Origin: Microlunatus soli
GTDB taxonomy: Bacteria > Actinomycetota > Actinomycetes > Propionibacteriales > Propionibacteriaceae
Assembly (NCBI RefSeq): GCF_900105385.1
Contig: NZ_LT629772.1
Coordinates: 2,666,001 to 2,730,000 of the forward strand
DNA length: 64,000 bases
Direction of reading: 5' to 3'
The notes beneath the pieces were generated by a model. It saw only the letters and a list, made by a program, of their open reading frames with translations, did no database searches and was not told the DNA's origin. Below, in pieces: positions 7,969 through 17,236 of this stretch (positions within the stretch are counted from its first letter, which is position 1; every line of letters begins with the position of its first letter). The position numbers were made by a program, and so were the translations under genes.

Positions 7969-9423
7969 TCATTCCGGCTCGTTGTGCCGATCGATCCGGT
8001 ACGGAGTGTCGACACCCTCATACATCAGGTGGGCGACCAGCCCGTCCGCGGCGTGCTTCAGGTTGTGGCAATGATCCATCCAGATGCCCGGATTGTCTGC
8101 CCGGAAGGCGATCTCGTAGCTCTCGCCGTCCCGGACGTTGAGCGAATCGGCCCACCACGGGCTGCCGGTCGATCCGATCCCGTTGCGGGACAGCACCAGG
8201 ACCCGGTGACCGTGCAGATGCATCGGATGGACGTCGCCGCTGTGGTTGACGATGCTCATCCGGACGACATCACCTTCGCTGACCATGAACATCGGGAGGT
8301 GCGGCCACATCTTACCGTTGATCGTCCACCACAGCCCCGGCCGACCGTCGACGAACCCGGGCCGTCGTCCGAGGTCGTAGTCGAAGTGTCGGTCCACTGC
8401 GGCCGTCGCCAGTCCGACCTCGGCGTGCCGGCCGTAGCTCAGCAGGTCCAGCTCCGGTCGGCTACCGCGTGGCAGCTCGGCGCCGCCGTTGATCTCGACC
8501 CAACCGACCCCGGAGATCCCTACTGTGGCAGGGGTTGCGGGGAGTTCCAGGTCGATCCGCCCACCAGCGGTCAGGGTCACCGATCGGTCGATGACGTCGG
8601 TCGGTCCGACGATGTCGCTGCCGTCGGTCGCGAGCAGTCGGAACGGGGTGCCGCCGACCTGGACCGGGACCGGCCCGTTGTCGGTGTTGATCAACCGCAG
8701 CCGAAGCCGTTGCCCTGCAGGCACCGTGATCTTCATCGGCTGGGTACGGCCGTTGATCGTTCGCCGACCTTGATACAGATGCGTGGTGGCGACCCTGTCC
8801 AGCACGTTCCGCTCCGGATGGCGTGGCCGGACGACCAGCGCACCGAACAGGCCACCGATCACCTGCTCGTGTGACAACTGGTGGGAGTGATACCAGAAGG
8901 TGCCGGCCCGGTCGGCGACGAAACGGTAGACATAGCGACCGCCGATCGGCACCGCGTCCTGGGTGACACCGGCGACACCGTCGGCGGCGTTGGGCACGTC
9001 GACGCCGTGCCAGTGCAACGTCACGCCGGCGACGACCGAGACGTTGATCAGGGTCACCTGGACCAGATCACCGTGCCGGACCCGCAGTTCGGGGCCCGGC
9101 GTCCGGCCGTTGACCAGATAGCGGTGCGGGCCGACCTGCTCGGCGCGCAGGGTGAAGCTCCGATCGGGATTACCGGGGCGTGCGACGAGTTGGTCGACGG
9201 ACACCACACCCCCGTGATGGTGTCCGCCGGCCGCACCGCCGAGCGGGCTGCTTCCGTGTCCCTCGTGGCCACTGGCCCCGGCCGGCCGCCCGCTGCCGGT
9301 GTCCATCTCCCCCATCGTGGCCGCTGACAGCTCTCGAGGAGCGAGGCTGCCGAACCACATCACCCCGACGATCCCCAGCAGCACTGCGCCGGCGAGCAGT
9401 CCGATGACTGCCCTGATCCGCAT
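7969..9423 (-). CDS. Membrane-anchored multicopper oxidase
   Basis: A 484-residue extracytoplasmic multicopper oxidase. Residues 1-25 form a signal anchor. A His/Gly-rich stretch follows (HEGHGSS..., GGHHHGG), a possible copper-collecting segment. All four ligand groups are seen: LHWHG, WYHSHQ, HPMHLHGH and HCHNLKHAADGL, binding the type 1, 2 and 3 coppers; the axial type 1 position appears to be Leu rather than Met. Such enzymes oxidise Cu(I), Mn(II) or phenols with O2. The ATG at 9423 begins one base after the upstream gene stops, which implies coupled translation; an in-frame ATG at 9468 would overlap that gene. The substrate is not determinable. Confidence 0.9.
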   Translation of the reverse strand: MRIRAVIGLLAGAVLLGIVGVMWFGSLAPRELSAATMGEMDTGSGRPAGASGHEGHGSSPLGGAAGGHHHGGVVSVDQLVARPGNPDRSFTLRAEQVGPHRYLVNGRTPGPELRVRHGDLVQVTLINVSVVAGVTLHWHGVDVPNAADGVAGVTQDAVPIGGRYVYRFVADRAGTFWYHSHQLSHEQVIGGLFGALVVRPRHPERNVLDRVATTHLYQGRRTINGRTQPMKITVPAGQRLRLRLINTDNGPVPVQVGGTPFRLLATDGSDIVGPTDVIDRSVTLTAGGRIDLELPATPATVGISGVGWVEINGGAELPRGSRPELDLLSYGRHAEVGLATAAVDRHFDYDLGRRPGFVDGRPGLWWTINGKMWPHLPMFMVSEGDVVRMSIVNHSGDVHPMHLHGHRVLVLSRNGIGSTGSPWWADSLNVRDGESYEIAFRADNPGIWMDHCHNLKHAADGLVAHLMYEGVDTPYRIDRHNEPE

Positions 9424-9424
9424 C

Positions 9425-9913
9425 TCAGACTTCGACCCCGACCCGATGATCCTGCGTGCTGGCCTCATCTCCGCGGTGCCGCGGCCCGAGTCCGGTGCGG
9501 GCCATCAGGAAGGCCAGCAGTGCGGTGCTGAACAACAGCAGTGCGTTGATCCCGTGGAACAGTCCGGCAATGGGCGCGCTGTGCAGCGACAGCCCGAGGA
9601 AGATCTGCAACGCGGTGAGCCCCACGACCACGAGCGCCAGCGTCCTGCCATGCGGAGCGCGAGCGAAGAACGAGACGATCAGGAACAGCAGCGCGATGAT
9701 CGGGATGACCATCATCCCGTTCTGCCCGTGCAGCATCAGGCCCATCACCTCAGGAAACGGTGGCGGACCCTCGGACTCCATGGCGGCCTTGTCCAGCACG
9801 CCACCACCCTCGACCCAGACTCCCAGGCCGGCGAATCCCCAGACGATGACTGCGGCTTGGAATGCGACGGCGGCGCAGATGATCATGGCAAACACGCGAT
9901 ACACAACGCGCAT
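9425..9913 (-). CDS. Four-helix membrane protein coupled to the multicopper oxidase (DUF6220-like)
   Basis: A 162-residue membrane protein with four hydrophobic segments: RVFAMIICAAVAFQAAVIVW, then a periplasmic loop rich in E and G, MMVIPIIALLFLIVSFF, TLALVVVGLTALQIFLGL and INALLLFSTALLAFLMA. Histidines near membrane edges (LMLHGQNGMM, LHSAPIAGLFHGINAL) could bind haem or copper. The pattern resembles DUF6220 proteins; the name is from memory. AAAGGGGG precedes the ATG at 9913. It is translated directly into the multicopper oxidase (1-nt gap), so a joint role in an electron-transfer or metal-handling step in the envelope is likely but not shown. Confidence 0.75.
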   Translation of the reverse strand: MRVVYRVFAMIICAAVAFQAAVIVWGFAGLGVWVEGGGVLDKAAMESEGPPPFPEVMGLMLHGQNGMMVIPIIALLFLIVSFFARAPHGRTLALVVVGLTALQIFLGLSLHSAPIAGLFHGINALLLFSTALLAFLMARTGLGPRHRGDEASTQDHRVGVEV

Positions 9914-10034
9914 GGTGAACCCCCTTTGACGGCCGAGCCCCCGACCCGGCCAGCAAAATCTAACCGGCGGCGTCCTGCAGTGCCTCAGTGCTAGTACGGA
10001 ACTCTTCGGTCTGGTGCCGACGGCTGGGCAACGA

Positions 10035-12911
10035 TCATCGGTTCTGCCGGAGCACCCAGGCAGCCAACCCGGTTCGGGTCTCGGCACCGACCTTGGCCAA
10101 GGCGTTGCGGACATGGCTTTCCACGGTCCGCTCCGAGACCACCAGTCGGCGAGCGATCTCCCGGTTGGACTGTGCTTCGGCGACCAATCGGGCGATCTCG
10201 GTCTCACGCGGCGTCAACTGCGTGACCGGTCTGGCCAGCAGGGACAGCCGGAGTCGCCGGGCCCGGGCGAGCGCACCGGACATCTGCAGCCTGTCGAAGA
10301 CGGTGATCGCCGAGCCCAACAAGACACCCGCCTCGTCCAGACCGGCGATCGTTTGCCCCGATCCGCTGGGCGCCTCGGACGCCGCGGCCAGCAGCGCCTC
10401 GGCCAAACCGAGCCGGCCGAGCGCGACAAAAGGGACGGCACCGATCTTCAGGTTCTGGCTGATTCCCAATCGGTGCAGGGAAATCGCTTCCCTTACACGT
10501 CCGGTGGCCAGCGCCAGGTCGGCAGTGTGTCGGGCCAGCGCACCGGTGCTGATGATCAACCCCGAACCGTCTCCGCGATACGGCCCCGGATCGGTGATCA
10601 TTTCCTGGTACGCCGCTTCGGAGGCTTCGGTATCACCCAGGCCGACGGCGATCTCACCGTGCCACAGCAGCGGCGTCTGCCAAGCCGGCGCATCGGCCGG
10701 GCGACGGCTGCCGTCGATGATCATCTCCCGCCACGGCTGGTAGGCGATCCGTGCCGCGTCGACGCTGCCGGAGTGCAGCAACAGCCGCACCACCATCAGC
10801 GAGGGGATCGGGTCGGTGCCGGCGGCCTGGGTAAAGGTTGTCAGACTCTCCGACACCAGGTCGTCGGGCAACGTCTCGCGGATGAAGCCGAGCTCGGCCC
10901 GGAAGCCCTGGTGCAGATGTTGGATGCTGTGATCGGCCAGGTCGGTGGCCAGGGCGCCCGCCTCCGCCGCCGCCCTCTCCGCGGCGTCCAATTCGCCGAT
11001 CAGCGCCGCCCGACAGGCGCGTTCCCGGAGCAGGTGCCAGCGGGCCATCGGCCACTCGTCGGCGGCCACGATCCGTTGCAGGGCGTGGATCTCGCGGTCC
11101 GCCCGGTCCAGGTCGCCACGCTGCATCGCGGCCTCGAACATCCAGATGTGTCCCCAGGCCGGACCGAGCGGCTGGTGGGCGGTGGTGCCGACGCCGATCG
11201 CCCGCTGGGCCAGCGTCACCCGGTCGGACAGCCGGCCCGGCGTGCTCAGGGCGAGATGCCGTGCGGCCACCGCGTCGAGGACCGCATCGGCGCAACCGTC
11301 GTCCACCATCCCGAGCGCCGTTCGGCTCAGCTCGCGGGCTCGTGGCAGGTCACGGAACACCAGCGTCTGCGCACGCCGGGACAGCATCCGTGAGGTCAGA
11401 TGGCGATGATTCGGGTCGGTCGGCGGATCGGGCATCAGTGCCAGCGCGTCGTCGCAGAGCCGTTCGATCATGGCCGACGGCTCGACCCCGCCGACGCCGG
11501 CAACCACCAGGGCCGCTCGGGCGGCCATCTCGGGATCTCCGACCTGGTGCGCCAGTTCGACCGCCGCCGCACTGTCGGCGAGCGACTCGTTGATCTTGCC
11601 GGCGCAGAAGCGGGCGCGAGCCCGGTCGATGTGCAACCATCCGCAGACCTCGTACAGGCCGAGCCGCTCGGCAGCGGCGAGCGCCTGACCCCAGGCGTCC
11701 AGGGCAGTGTCCAGGTCCTGCCGGACACCGGCGCCGGTAGCGGCGCGACGGAGCCAGGTCAGCGCCTGCTGGTCGGCGTCGGGACGGCCACTGAGCAGCC
11801 AGTGCCGGGCGATCAGGCCGGCGAAGCGTTCTGCGTGAGGGGTCTCGGCAATGGCGGTCGCGGCCCGGAAGTGATATTCGCGGCGCTCGGCCGAGCAGAG
11901 ATCGGCGCGGACGGCGTCGCGGACCAGGACGTGCACGAAGGTGTAGGCCTCATCGCCCGGCGCCTGGCGCAGGATGCCCGCCTGGACCGCCAGGTCGATG
12001 TCTGCTTCGACCGCGGACCGGTCGCGTTCGGCGATCCTGGCCAGCAGTCCGGGCAGGATCCGGTCGTTGATCATCGCGGCGGCCCGCAGCGTGTGGCGGA
12101 CCTCGACGGGAAGGGTTGCCAGCTGTTGGCCGACCAAACGGCGCAGATCCTGAAGATCGAGGTCGGCAGGATCAGCGCTCGGGTTGCGCTGCAGCGCCTC
12201 ACCGACCAGCCGGACGTGCAGCGGATTCGCGCCGTCGGAGTCGGTGATCGCCGCGGCCACCTGCTGGCCGACCTTGGGTGAGATCCCTTGCAGCCTTGCG
12301 AACCATTGCTCGACCTGACGGCTGTGCAAGCCGCCGAGCCGGATCACATCGGTGCCGGACCGGCCGACCAGCTCGGCGATCGTGTCGTCCGCGTGCCCGG
12401 AGCTGGGGATCTGTGGGACACGCTGGGTGAGCACCAGGACCAGCGGCGCGGACCGCAGGGCGAGGACCAGCTGCCGCAGCAGGGCACAGCTCAGCTCGTC
12501 GGCCCAGTGCAGGTCCTCCAGGATCAGCATCCGACCGGGCGCGGTCGTCGACCGGATGATCAGATCGGAGACCTGTGAGAGGAAGCGGAATCGCGCGTTG
12601 CTCGCGTCGGCGGCGTTGGTGACCTCCACCGGGTGGGCGTCGTCGATCAGCGAGAGGCCGCCGGGGATGTCGGCCAACGGACGCCGCCACGGCCACAGCA
12701 CAGGCATCCCCGGGTCGTTCAGTGCTTGGCCGCGACTCACCTGCAGGCCGGCTGCCAGCGCCAGCGCCTCGAACTCCTCGGTGAGCCGGGTCTTGCCGAT
12801 CCCCGCCTCGCCGCGGACGACGATCGAGTGGCCATGACCGTGCGCAGCGGAAGCCACGATCGACCGCATCCGCTGCACCTCAGACTCGCGCCCGACGATC
12901 GGCGAATCCAT
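10035..12911 (-). CDS. LAL-type LuxR regulator with AAA/NACHT-like ATPase
   Basis: A 958-residue regulator of the large ATP-binding LuxR (LAL/MalT-like) group. The Walker A motif RGEAGIGKTRL is at about residues 33-43, a Walker B-like MLILEDLHWADE near residue 140, a long helical TPR-like middle (about residues 350-850) and a C-terminal LuxR helix-turn-helix: TPRETEIARLVAEAQSNREI and VSERTVESHVRNAL in the last 65 residues. LAL proteins activate operons on binding an inducer such as a sugar polymer. It stands alone between the oxidase operon and the dehydrogenase gene, all on the minus strand. Target genes cannot be inferred firmly. The start is an ATG at 12911 just before GREAEV-like GRESEVQRM, normal for the family. 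Confidence 0.93.
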   Translation of the reverse strand: MDSPIVGRESEVQRMRSIVASAAHGHGHSIVVRGEAGIGKTRLTEEFEALALAAGLQVSRGQALNDPGMPVLWPWRRPLADIPGGLSLIDDAHPVEVTNAADASNARFRFLSQVSDLIIRSTTAPGRMLILEDLHWADELSCALLRQLVLALRSAPLVLVLTQRVPQIPSSGHADDTIAELVGRSGTDVIRLGGLHSRQVEQWFARLQGISPKVGQQVAAAITDSDGANPLHVRLVGEALQRNPSADPADLDLQDLRRLVGQQLATLPVEVRHTLRAAAMINDRILPGLLARIAERDRSAVEADIDLAVQAGILRQAPGDEAYTFVHVLVRDAVRADLCSAERREYHFRAATAIAETPHAERFAGLIARHWLLSGRPDADQQALTWLRRAATGAGVRQDLDTALDAWGQALAAAERLGLYEVCGWLHIDRARARFCAGKINESLADSAAAVELAHQVGDPEMAARAALVVAGVGGVEPSAMIERLCDDALALMPDPPTDPNHRHLTSRMLSRRAQTLVFRDLPRARELSRTALGMVDDGCADAVLDAVAARHLALSTPGRLSDRVTLAQRAIGVGTTAHQPLGPAWGHIWMFEAAMQRGDLDRADREIHALQRIVAADEWPMARWHLLRERACRAALIGELDAAERAAAEAGALATDLADHSIQHLHQGFRAELGFIRETLPDDLVSESLTTFTQAAGTDPIPSLMVVRLLLHSGSVDAARIAYQPWREMIIDGSRRPADAPAWQTPLLWHGEIAVGLGDTEASEAAYQEMITDPGPYRGDGSGLIISTGALARHTADLALATGRVREAISLHRLGISQNLKIGAVPFVALGRLGLAEALLAAASEAPSGSGQTIAGLDEAGVLLGSAITVFDRLQMSGALARARRLRLSLLARPVTQLTPRETEIARLVAEAQSNREIARRLVVSERTVESHVRNALAKVGAETRTGLAAWVLRQNR

Positions 12912-13027
12912 ATCTTCACGGTAGACCCATCCGACCGTGTCAGCAGCCGGATTTCAAGATCAACTTCAAGGCCGAAGGTCCCGGACCTCGGTCACTGTCG
13001 GCCCTCTTCTCGTACGATGTCGGTCGC

Positions 13028-14062
13028 TCAGTCGTCGGCCCAGACGATGCCGATCTTGCCGCTCGCCCCGGCATCGGCGACCTCGTAGGCACGGGCAGCC
13101 TCGGCCAGCGGGAAGGTGTCGGAGACCACCGTTTCGGGGTGCAGGTCCCAGCGGACCAGGTTGTCCAGCAACTCCTGCATCCGGACCGTCGAGGTGACCC
13201 AGGATCCGTGGACGGTCAGCTGCCGGTGGATCAGCACCTCGCTGACGTCGACAGTCAGCTGTCCGCCCTCGCCGACCAGCGCTGCCCGGCCCCAACGACG
13301 GGTGTGCTCGAGGGTCGAGAGCTGGGCCTTGCCGTTGCCCGAGCAGTCGATTCCGACCTCGGCGCCGTCACCGAGCAGGGCGACGAGTTGATCGTCGTCG
13401 CCGGCCGGCACCGCGATGTCGACCGCACCGAGTTCGACGGCGAGGTCACGCCGCTCGGCAGACACGTCGACACCGACCACCGTCGAGGCGCCCATCGCTT
13501 TGGCCATCAGGCCTGCAGCATTGCCGACCGGTCCGAGTCCGACGATCAGCACCCGGTCCCGTCCGGAGACATCGACCCGACACAGCGCCTCGTACGCAGT
13601 ACCGAAGCCGCAGGCGACGCAGGCACCGTCGACGAAGGTCAGTTCGTCGGGCAGCACCAACAGGTCGCGTTCCTCGGCCAGCAGCCGATCGGCGTGTCCG
13701 CCGTTGCGCTGCCAGCCGTAGGCCGCGCGGCGCGGCGAGGTGCAGCTGATCTGGTAGCCCTTGCGACATTCGTCGCACTGGCCGCATCCGCTGATGTGAT
13801 AAACGACCACCCGGTCCCCGGGCTTGATCCGGTGCACACCCTCGCCGACCTCCAGCACCCGGCCGGCCGGCTCGTGACCACCGGCCACGTCCTGGTAGGC
13901 CTCCGGCCCCTCACCCAGGTGCTCCCGGTAGATCGCCCGCAGGTCGCTGCCGCAGATGGTCGAGGCACGCATCGCCACCACCACCTGCCCGTAGCCCGGC
14001 TTCGGGTCCTCGATCTCCTTCAGCTCCACCCGGCTACCACCGGGCAGGAACGCTGCCTGCAT
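13028..14062 (-). CDS. Zinc-dependent medium-chain alcohol/polyol dehydrogenase
   Basis: A 344-residue MDR dehydrogenase. Catalytic zinc ligands: STICGSDLR (C37) and GGHEPAG (H63, E64). Structural zinc cysteines: C93, C96, C99 and C107 in the segment [17 protein letters not shown]. The cofactor loop is [11 protein letters not shown] followed by [10 protein letters not shown], whose aspartate favours NAD over NADP. Such enzymes oxidise polyols, sugar alcohols or threonine. ATG at 14062 is chosen because GAGGAG lies 7 nt upstream; a GTG at 14077 overlaps that site. It lies downstream of the sulfatase on the same strand after a 150-nt gap that holds a strong inverted repeat, so it may be the last gene of the sulfatase/transporter cassette under separate dosage control. 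Confidence 0.88.
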   Translation of the reverse strand: MQAAFLPGGSRVELKEIEDPKPGYGQVVVAMRASTICGSDLRAIYREHLGEGPEAYQDVAGGHEPAGRVLEVGEGVHRIKPGDRVVVYHISGCGQCDECRKGYQISCTSPRRAAYGWQRNGGHADRLLAEERDLLVLPDELTFVDGACVACGFGTAYEALCRVDVSGRDRVLIVGLGPVGNAAGLMAKAMGASTVVGVDVSAERRDLAVELGAVDIAVPAGDDDQLVALLGDGAEVGIDCSGNGKAQLSTLEHTRRWGRAALVGEGGQLTVDVSEVLIHRQLTVHGSWVTSTVRMQELLDNLVRWDLHPETVVSDTFPLAEAARAYEVADAGASGKIGIVWADD

Positions 14063-14137
14063 CGTCGCTCTCCTCACACGTCCGACCTGAACTGCTCGAC
14101 TCTCTCACCCGGCCCGGCACCGGCACCGGGCTCCCCA

Positions 14138-14193
14138 TACCTTCGCACCGGTTGCGTACCTTCGCACCAGGTGTACGTGGTGCGAAGGTACGC
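14138..14193. repeat. Triplicate TACCTTCGCACC element with 16-bp perfect inverted repeat
   Basis: GCGTACCTTCGCACCA (14154-14169) and its exact complement (14178-14193) form a 16-bp stem with an 8-nt loop. A third copy, TACCTTCGCACCGG, lies directly upstream at 14138-14151. The unit sits between the sulfatase stop and the dehydrogenase start. It has no T-run, so it is more likely an RNA processing/attenuation hairpin or a protein-binding site than a simple terminator. Confidence 0.8.
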
Positions 14194-14212
14194 GGCCGGT
14201 GCGGCTGTGGGG

Positions 14213-15679
14213 TCAGCGGTGTTCGCGGCCGAAGTCGGCGGTGTGCAGGGCGCTGCGGGCCCGCCACCGGGAGATCACCGTACGCAGCCGGTCCTTGACC
14301 GCGACCACCTCGGGATCGTCGCTGTCCCAGAGGTTACGCTCCTCGAACTCGTCGTTGTCCAGGTCGAACAGCTGTCCCTCGTCGGAGTCGACGAACTCGA
14401 CGTACTTCCAGCGGTCGTCGCGGACCATCGTCATCAGCTCGGTGCCGGTCAGGATCATGTCCCGGGCGTGCTCGGAGAAGGCGTACTCCCGTCCCTGCCA
14501 CTCCTCACCCCGCAGCGCCGGGAGCAGCGACTGGGCCTCCATCCAGTCCGGGACGTCGAGACCGGCCAGCTCCAGCACGGTCGGGCCGAGGTCCATCATC
14601 GCGGTCAGCGCGTCGATCCGTTGTCCGGCGACCACCCGACCCGGTCCCCAGACGATGGCCGGCACCCGAACGCTCGGGTCGTACATCGTCCACTTCTGGC
14701 TGTGGCCATGATCACCGAGACAGTCGCCGTGATCGGAGGTGAAGATGATCACCGTGTTGTCCAGCACGCCGCGCTGCTCGAGACTGTCGATGATCAGTCC
14801 GAGCTGCTCGTCGATCTGGGTCACCTCGGCCAGGTAGTGCCGACGCTGTCGGCGCGACTGCTCCTCGGTCGGGTTCGCCAGGTGATAGATCGAGTCATGA
14901 TCATTTTCCTGGTGGTGCTGACGCAGCTCCTTCAGCGCGGTCGGCTGGCCGGCAAGATCATCGTCGGTCCGATGCGGCAGTGGGACGTCGCGATCGCGGT
15001 AGGCATCCAGATGCCGGCTCGGCGGATCGTACGGCGGATGCGGCCCGGGAAAGCCGACCTGCAGGAAGAACGGTTCGTCGCCGGTGTAGCTGTCCAGCCA
15101 CCATCGGGCGTGGCCGGCGACGAAGTTGTTGGAGTGCAGGTCTTCGGGAAGCTCCCACTCGAAGGCCCCGAGCCGCTCGCGGTAGTCCGCCTTCTCCCGA
15201 TGCACCTGCCGGGTCGGCTTGGTCAGCCCGTGGCTCCACAACGCCTTGTCCCATTGATCATGGTAGAAGGGCACGTTGGGGTGGAAGCGGTCCTTGTTCT
15301 CCACCACGGTGCGTTCATGGAAGCCGAGCGGCGTCTCCCACGGGTGGGTGTGCATCTTGCCGACGTTGACACAGTGGTAGCCGCTGTCCGACAGCCGCTC
15401 CACCCAGGAGTGCCGCCACAGGTCCTCGTTGCGCAGCACGCCGAGCGAGTGCGGGTAGAGACCGGTGAACAGACTGGACCGGGACGGTGAACAGGACGGA
15501 GCACTGACGTAGGCGCGGGTGAAGGCCGTACCTTCCGCGACGAGCCGATCGAGGTTGGGCGTGTCGACGTGATCGGCTCCGAGCGCGGCGATGGTGTCGA
15601 AGCGCTGCTGGTCGGTGATCACGAAGACGATGTTGGGGCGTTGATCGGCCGTCGCGGCGGACTGGGCTTCGGGGCTCAC
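14213..15679 (-). CDS. Formylglycine-dependent sulfatase
   Basis: A 488-residue sulfatase (alkaline phosphatase superfamily). The active-site motif CSPSRSSLFTG is a perfect C-x-P-x-R signature with C63, which must be oxidised to formylglycine by a maturase encoded elsewhere. Metal ligands appear in FVITDQQRF near the N-terminus and in IIFTSDHGDCLGDHG. There is no signal peptide, so it acts in the cytoplasm on an imported sulfate ester. Related enzymes include choline sulfatase-like and glycan exo-sulfatases. It lies 40 nt downstream of an MHS transporter and precedes the zinc dehydrogenase, suggesting import, desulfation and oxidation of one sulfated compound. A paralogous sulfatase lies at 58424-59920. 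Confidence 0.9.
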   Translation of the reverse strand: MSPEAQSAATADQRPNIVFVITDQQRFDTIAALGADHVDTPNLDRLVAEGTAFTRAYVSAPSCSPSRSSLFTGLYPHSLGVLRNEDLWRHSWVERLSDSGYHCVNVGKMHTHPWETPLGFHERTVVENKDRFHPNVPFYHDQWDKALWSHGLTKPTRQVHREKADYRERLGAFEWELPEDLHSNNFVAGHARWWLDSYTGDEPFFLQVGFPGPHPPYDPPSRHLDAYRDRDVPLPHRTDDDLAGQPTALKELRQHHQENDHDSIYHLANPTEEQSRRQRRHYLAEVTQIDEQLGLIIDSLEQRGVLDNTVIIFTSDHGDCLGDHGHSQKWTMYDPSVRVPAIVWGPGRVVAGQRIDALTAMMDLGPTVLELAGLDVPDWMEAQSLLPALRGEEWQGREYAFSEHARDMILTGTELMTMVRDDRWKYVEFVDSDEGQLFDLDNDEFEERNLWDSDDPEVVAVKDRLRTVISRWRARSALHTADFGREHR

Positions 15680-15719
15680 GGTGTGAGTTTTCCTTTCTGA
15701 GCAGGCAATACGGGAGAGG

Positions 15720-17030
15720 TCAAGCGGTGGCGCGGTCGGAGGTCAGCGAGTCACGGAAGGTCTCCTTGGCCAGGATCAGGCAGACCAGGCTGATCGCACA
15801 GATCACGCCGAGGTAGATCGCGACCGGCCAGTAGGACTGGCTGAACGCAGCCGCCAGGGCGGTGGCGATCGCCGGCGTCGGCGCTCCGCCGATCAGCGCC
15901 GAGGTCTGATAGGCGACACCGATGCCGGTGTAGCGGGTGTGGGTGCTGAACATCTCGGCGAACAGTGTCCCCTGCAGGGCGAACATGCACCCGGTGCCGA
16001 TCGCCAGCATCAGCACGATCATCAACCAGGCCAGGGCAACGCTGCCGCTGGCCAGGGCCGGGAAGTAGGCGAAGCCGAGGACGCCGCAGACCACGATGCC
16101 GAACATGTAGATCGGTCGCCGGCCGATCCGGTCCGACAGCAGGCCGACGATCGGGACGACGGCGATCTCCACCGCCGAGGCGAGCACGAAACCGTTCAGC
16201 ATCGCTTGTTTGCTCATCCCGAGATGGGTGCTGGCGAAGGCGATGCCGAAGACGTTGATCACGTTGAAGGTAACGGCGTCGGCCATCCGGGCGCCGATGG
16301 CGATCAGCACGTTCTTGGGGTGGTTCTTGATCAACGCCAGCAGCGGGACGCGATTCTGCCGGGTCTGGTCGGACTGGAAGGTCTCGGTCTCCGGCAACGC
16401 GCGCCGGATGTAGAGCGCGACGAACAGGAACAGTCCGCTGATCAGGAACGGGATTCGCCAACCCCAGGAATTGAGGGACGGCTCGGGCAACAGCTGGACC
16501 AGGGCGAAGGCTCCGGTCGACACCAGCAGGCCGACCGGGGTGCCGAGCTGATGGATGCTGCCCATGATGCCGCGCCGCCCGGTCGGCGCATTCTCCAGCG
16601 CGACGAGCGCGCCGCCGCCGAACTCGCCGCCGATCCCGACACCCTGGATCAGCCGGAGCAGCACCAGCAACGCCGGCGCCAACGCACCGATCGTGTTGTA
16701 GGTCGGCAGCAGACCGATCAGGAACGTGCAGCCACCCATCAACGTGACGGTGATCAACAACATCCTGCGGCGACCGATCCGGTCACCGAAGTGGCCGAAC
16801 AGCACGGCTCCGACCGGCCGCATCAAGAAACCGGCGGCAAAGGTGCCGAACGACTCGATGACGCCTGCGGTCGGCGAGGAATTGGGGAAGAACAGGGTCG
16901 GGAAGATCAGCCCGGCGGCGGTGCCGAACAGGAAGAAGTCGTACCACTCCAGGAATGATCCGGAGACCGCGGCGGTCAGTGCCTGCCGAGGTGTCGCCAC
17001 TCTCCCCGTGGTGTTTGTCGCGTCGGACAT
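15720..17030 (-). CDS. MHS-family MFS transporter in sulfatase cassette 1
   Basis: A 436-residue 12-helix transporter. The segment SFLEWYDFFLFGTAAGLIFP at the first helix and FGHFGDRIGRRRML after helix 2 are hallmarks of the metabolite:H+ symporter (MHS) group, which includes ShiA, ProP and KgtP and imports acids, betaines or other small metabolites. ATG at 17030 is chosen because GAGGAG lies 7 nt upstream; another ATG at 17051 is less well placed. It is the first gene of a minus-strand operon with the sulfatase (40-nt gap). An inverted repeat at 17047-17077 lies just upstream and the SorC regulator gene diverges from the same region. It probably imports the sulfate ester that the sulfatase hydrolyses. 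Confidence 0.9.
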   Translation of the reverse strand: MSDATNTTGRVATPRQALTAAVSGSFLEWYDFFLFGTAAGLIFPTLFFPNSSPTAGVIESFGTFAAGFLMRPVGAVLFGHFGDRIGRRRMLLITVTLMGGCTFLIGLLPTYNTIGALAPALLVLLRLIQGVGIGGEFGGGALVALENAPTGRRGIMGSIHQLGTPVGLLVSTGAFALVQLLPEPSLNSWGWRIPFLISGLFLFVALYIRRALPETETFQSDQTRQNRVPLLALIKNHPKNVLIAIGARMADAVTFNVINVFGIAFASTHLGMSKQAMLNGFVLASAVEIAVVPIVGLLSDRIGRRPIYMFGIVVCGVLGFAYFPALASGSVALAWLMIVLMLAIGTGCMFALQGTLFAEMFSTHTRYTGIGVAYQTSALIGGAPTPAIATALAAAFSQSYWPVAIYLGVICAISLVCLILAKETFRDSLTSDRATA

Positions 17031-17046
17031 CGTCGTCTCCTCGATG

Positions 17047-17077
17047 CTCATTTGAGAGCCATTGCAACTCAGATGAG
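17047..17077. promoter_or_regulatory. Inverted repeat, candidate SorC operator for cassette 1
   Basis: CTCATTTGAG and CTCAGATGAG face each other across 11 nt (9 of 10 positions complementary between arms; each arm is itself CTCA-N2-TGAG). It lies 17 nt upstream of the transporter start and in the region shared with the divergent SorC gene. Confidence 0.5.
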
Positions 17078-17132
17078 CGCGACGCTAGACTCTTCCGACG
17101 ACAAGGTCAAGCCCTGGAAGCCGACCGATGGG

Positions 17133-17173
17133 CCCTGAACCTGTCGAAGAAGGGCCCTGAGCCTGTCGAAGGG
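17133..17173. repeat. Dispersed CCCTGAGCCTGTCGAAGGG repeat, two tandem copies
   Basis: CCCTGAACCTGTCGAAG (17133-17149) is followed by the exact 19-mer CCCTGAGCCTGTCGAAGGG (17155-17173) in the same orientation. Related copies occur at five further intergenic places in this window. It precedes the SorC gene and is not part of any plausible coding sequence. Confidence 0.8.
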
Positions 17174-17236
17174 CCGAGTTCCGTGCGGCTCGCCTCGGGC
17201 ATTACTGTCGGGCAATCGCAGTCAAGGAGGTGGCCG

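Noticed and set aside
14154-14193. The 16-bp inverted repeat as a rho-independent terminator
   Set aside because: No T-run follows on either strand, and a third direct copy of the 12-mer suggests a different role.
13139-15490. Plus-strand frame of 783 codons opposite the dehydrogenase and sulfatase genes
   Set aside because: It spans two well-supported minus-strand genes and the intergenic hairpin, and has no recognisable domain.
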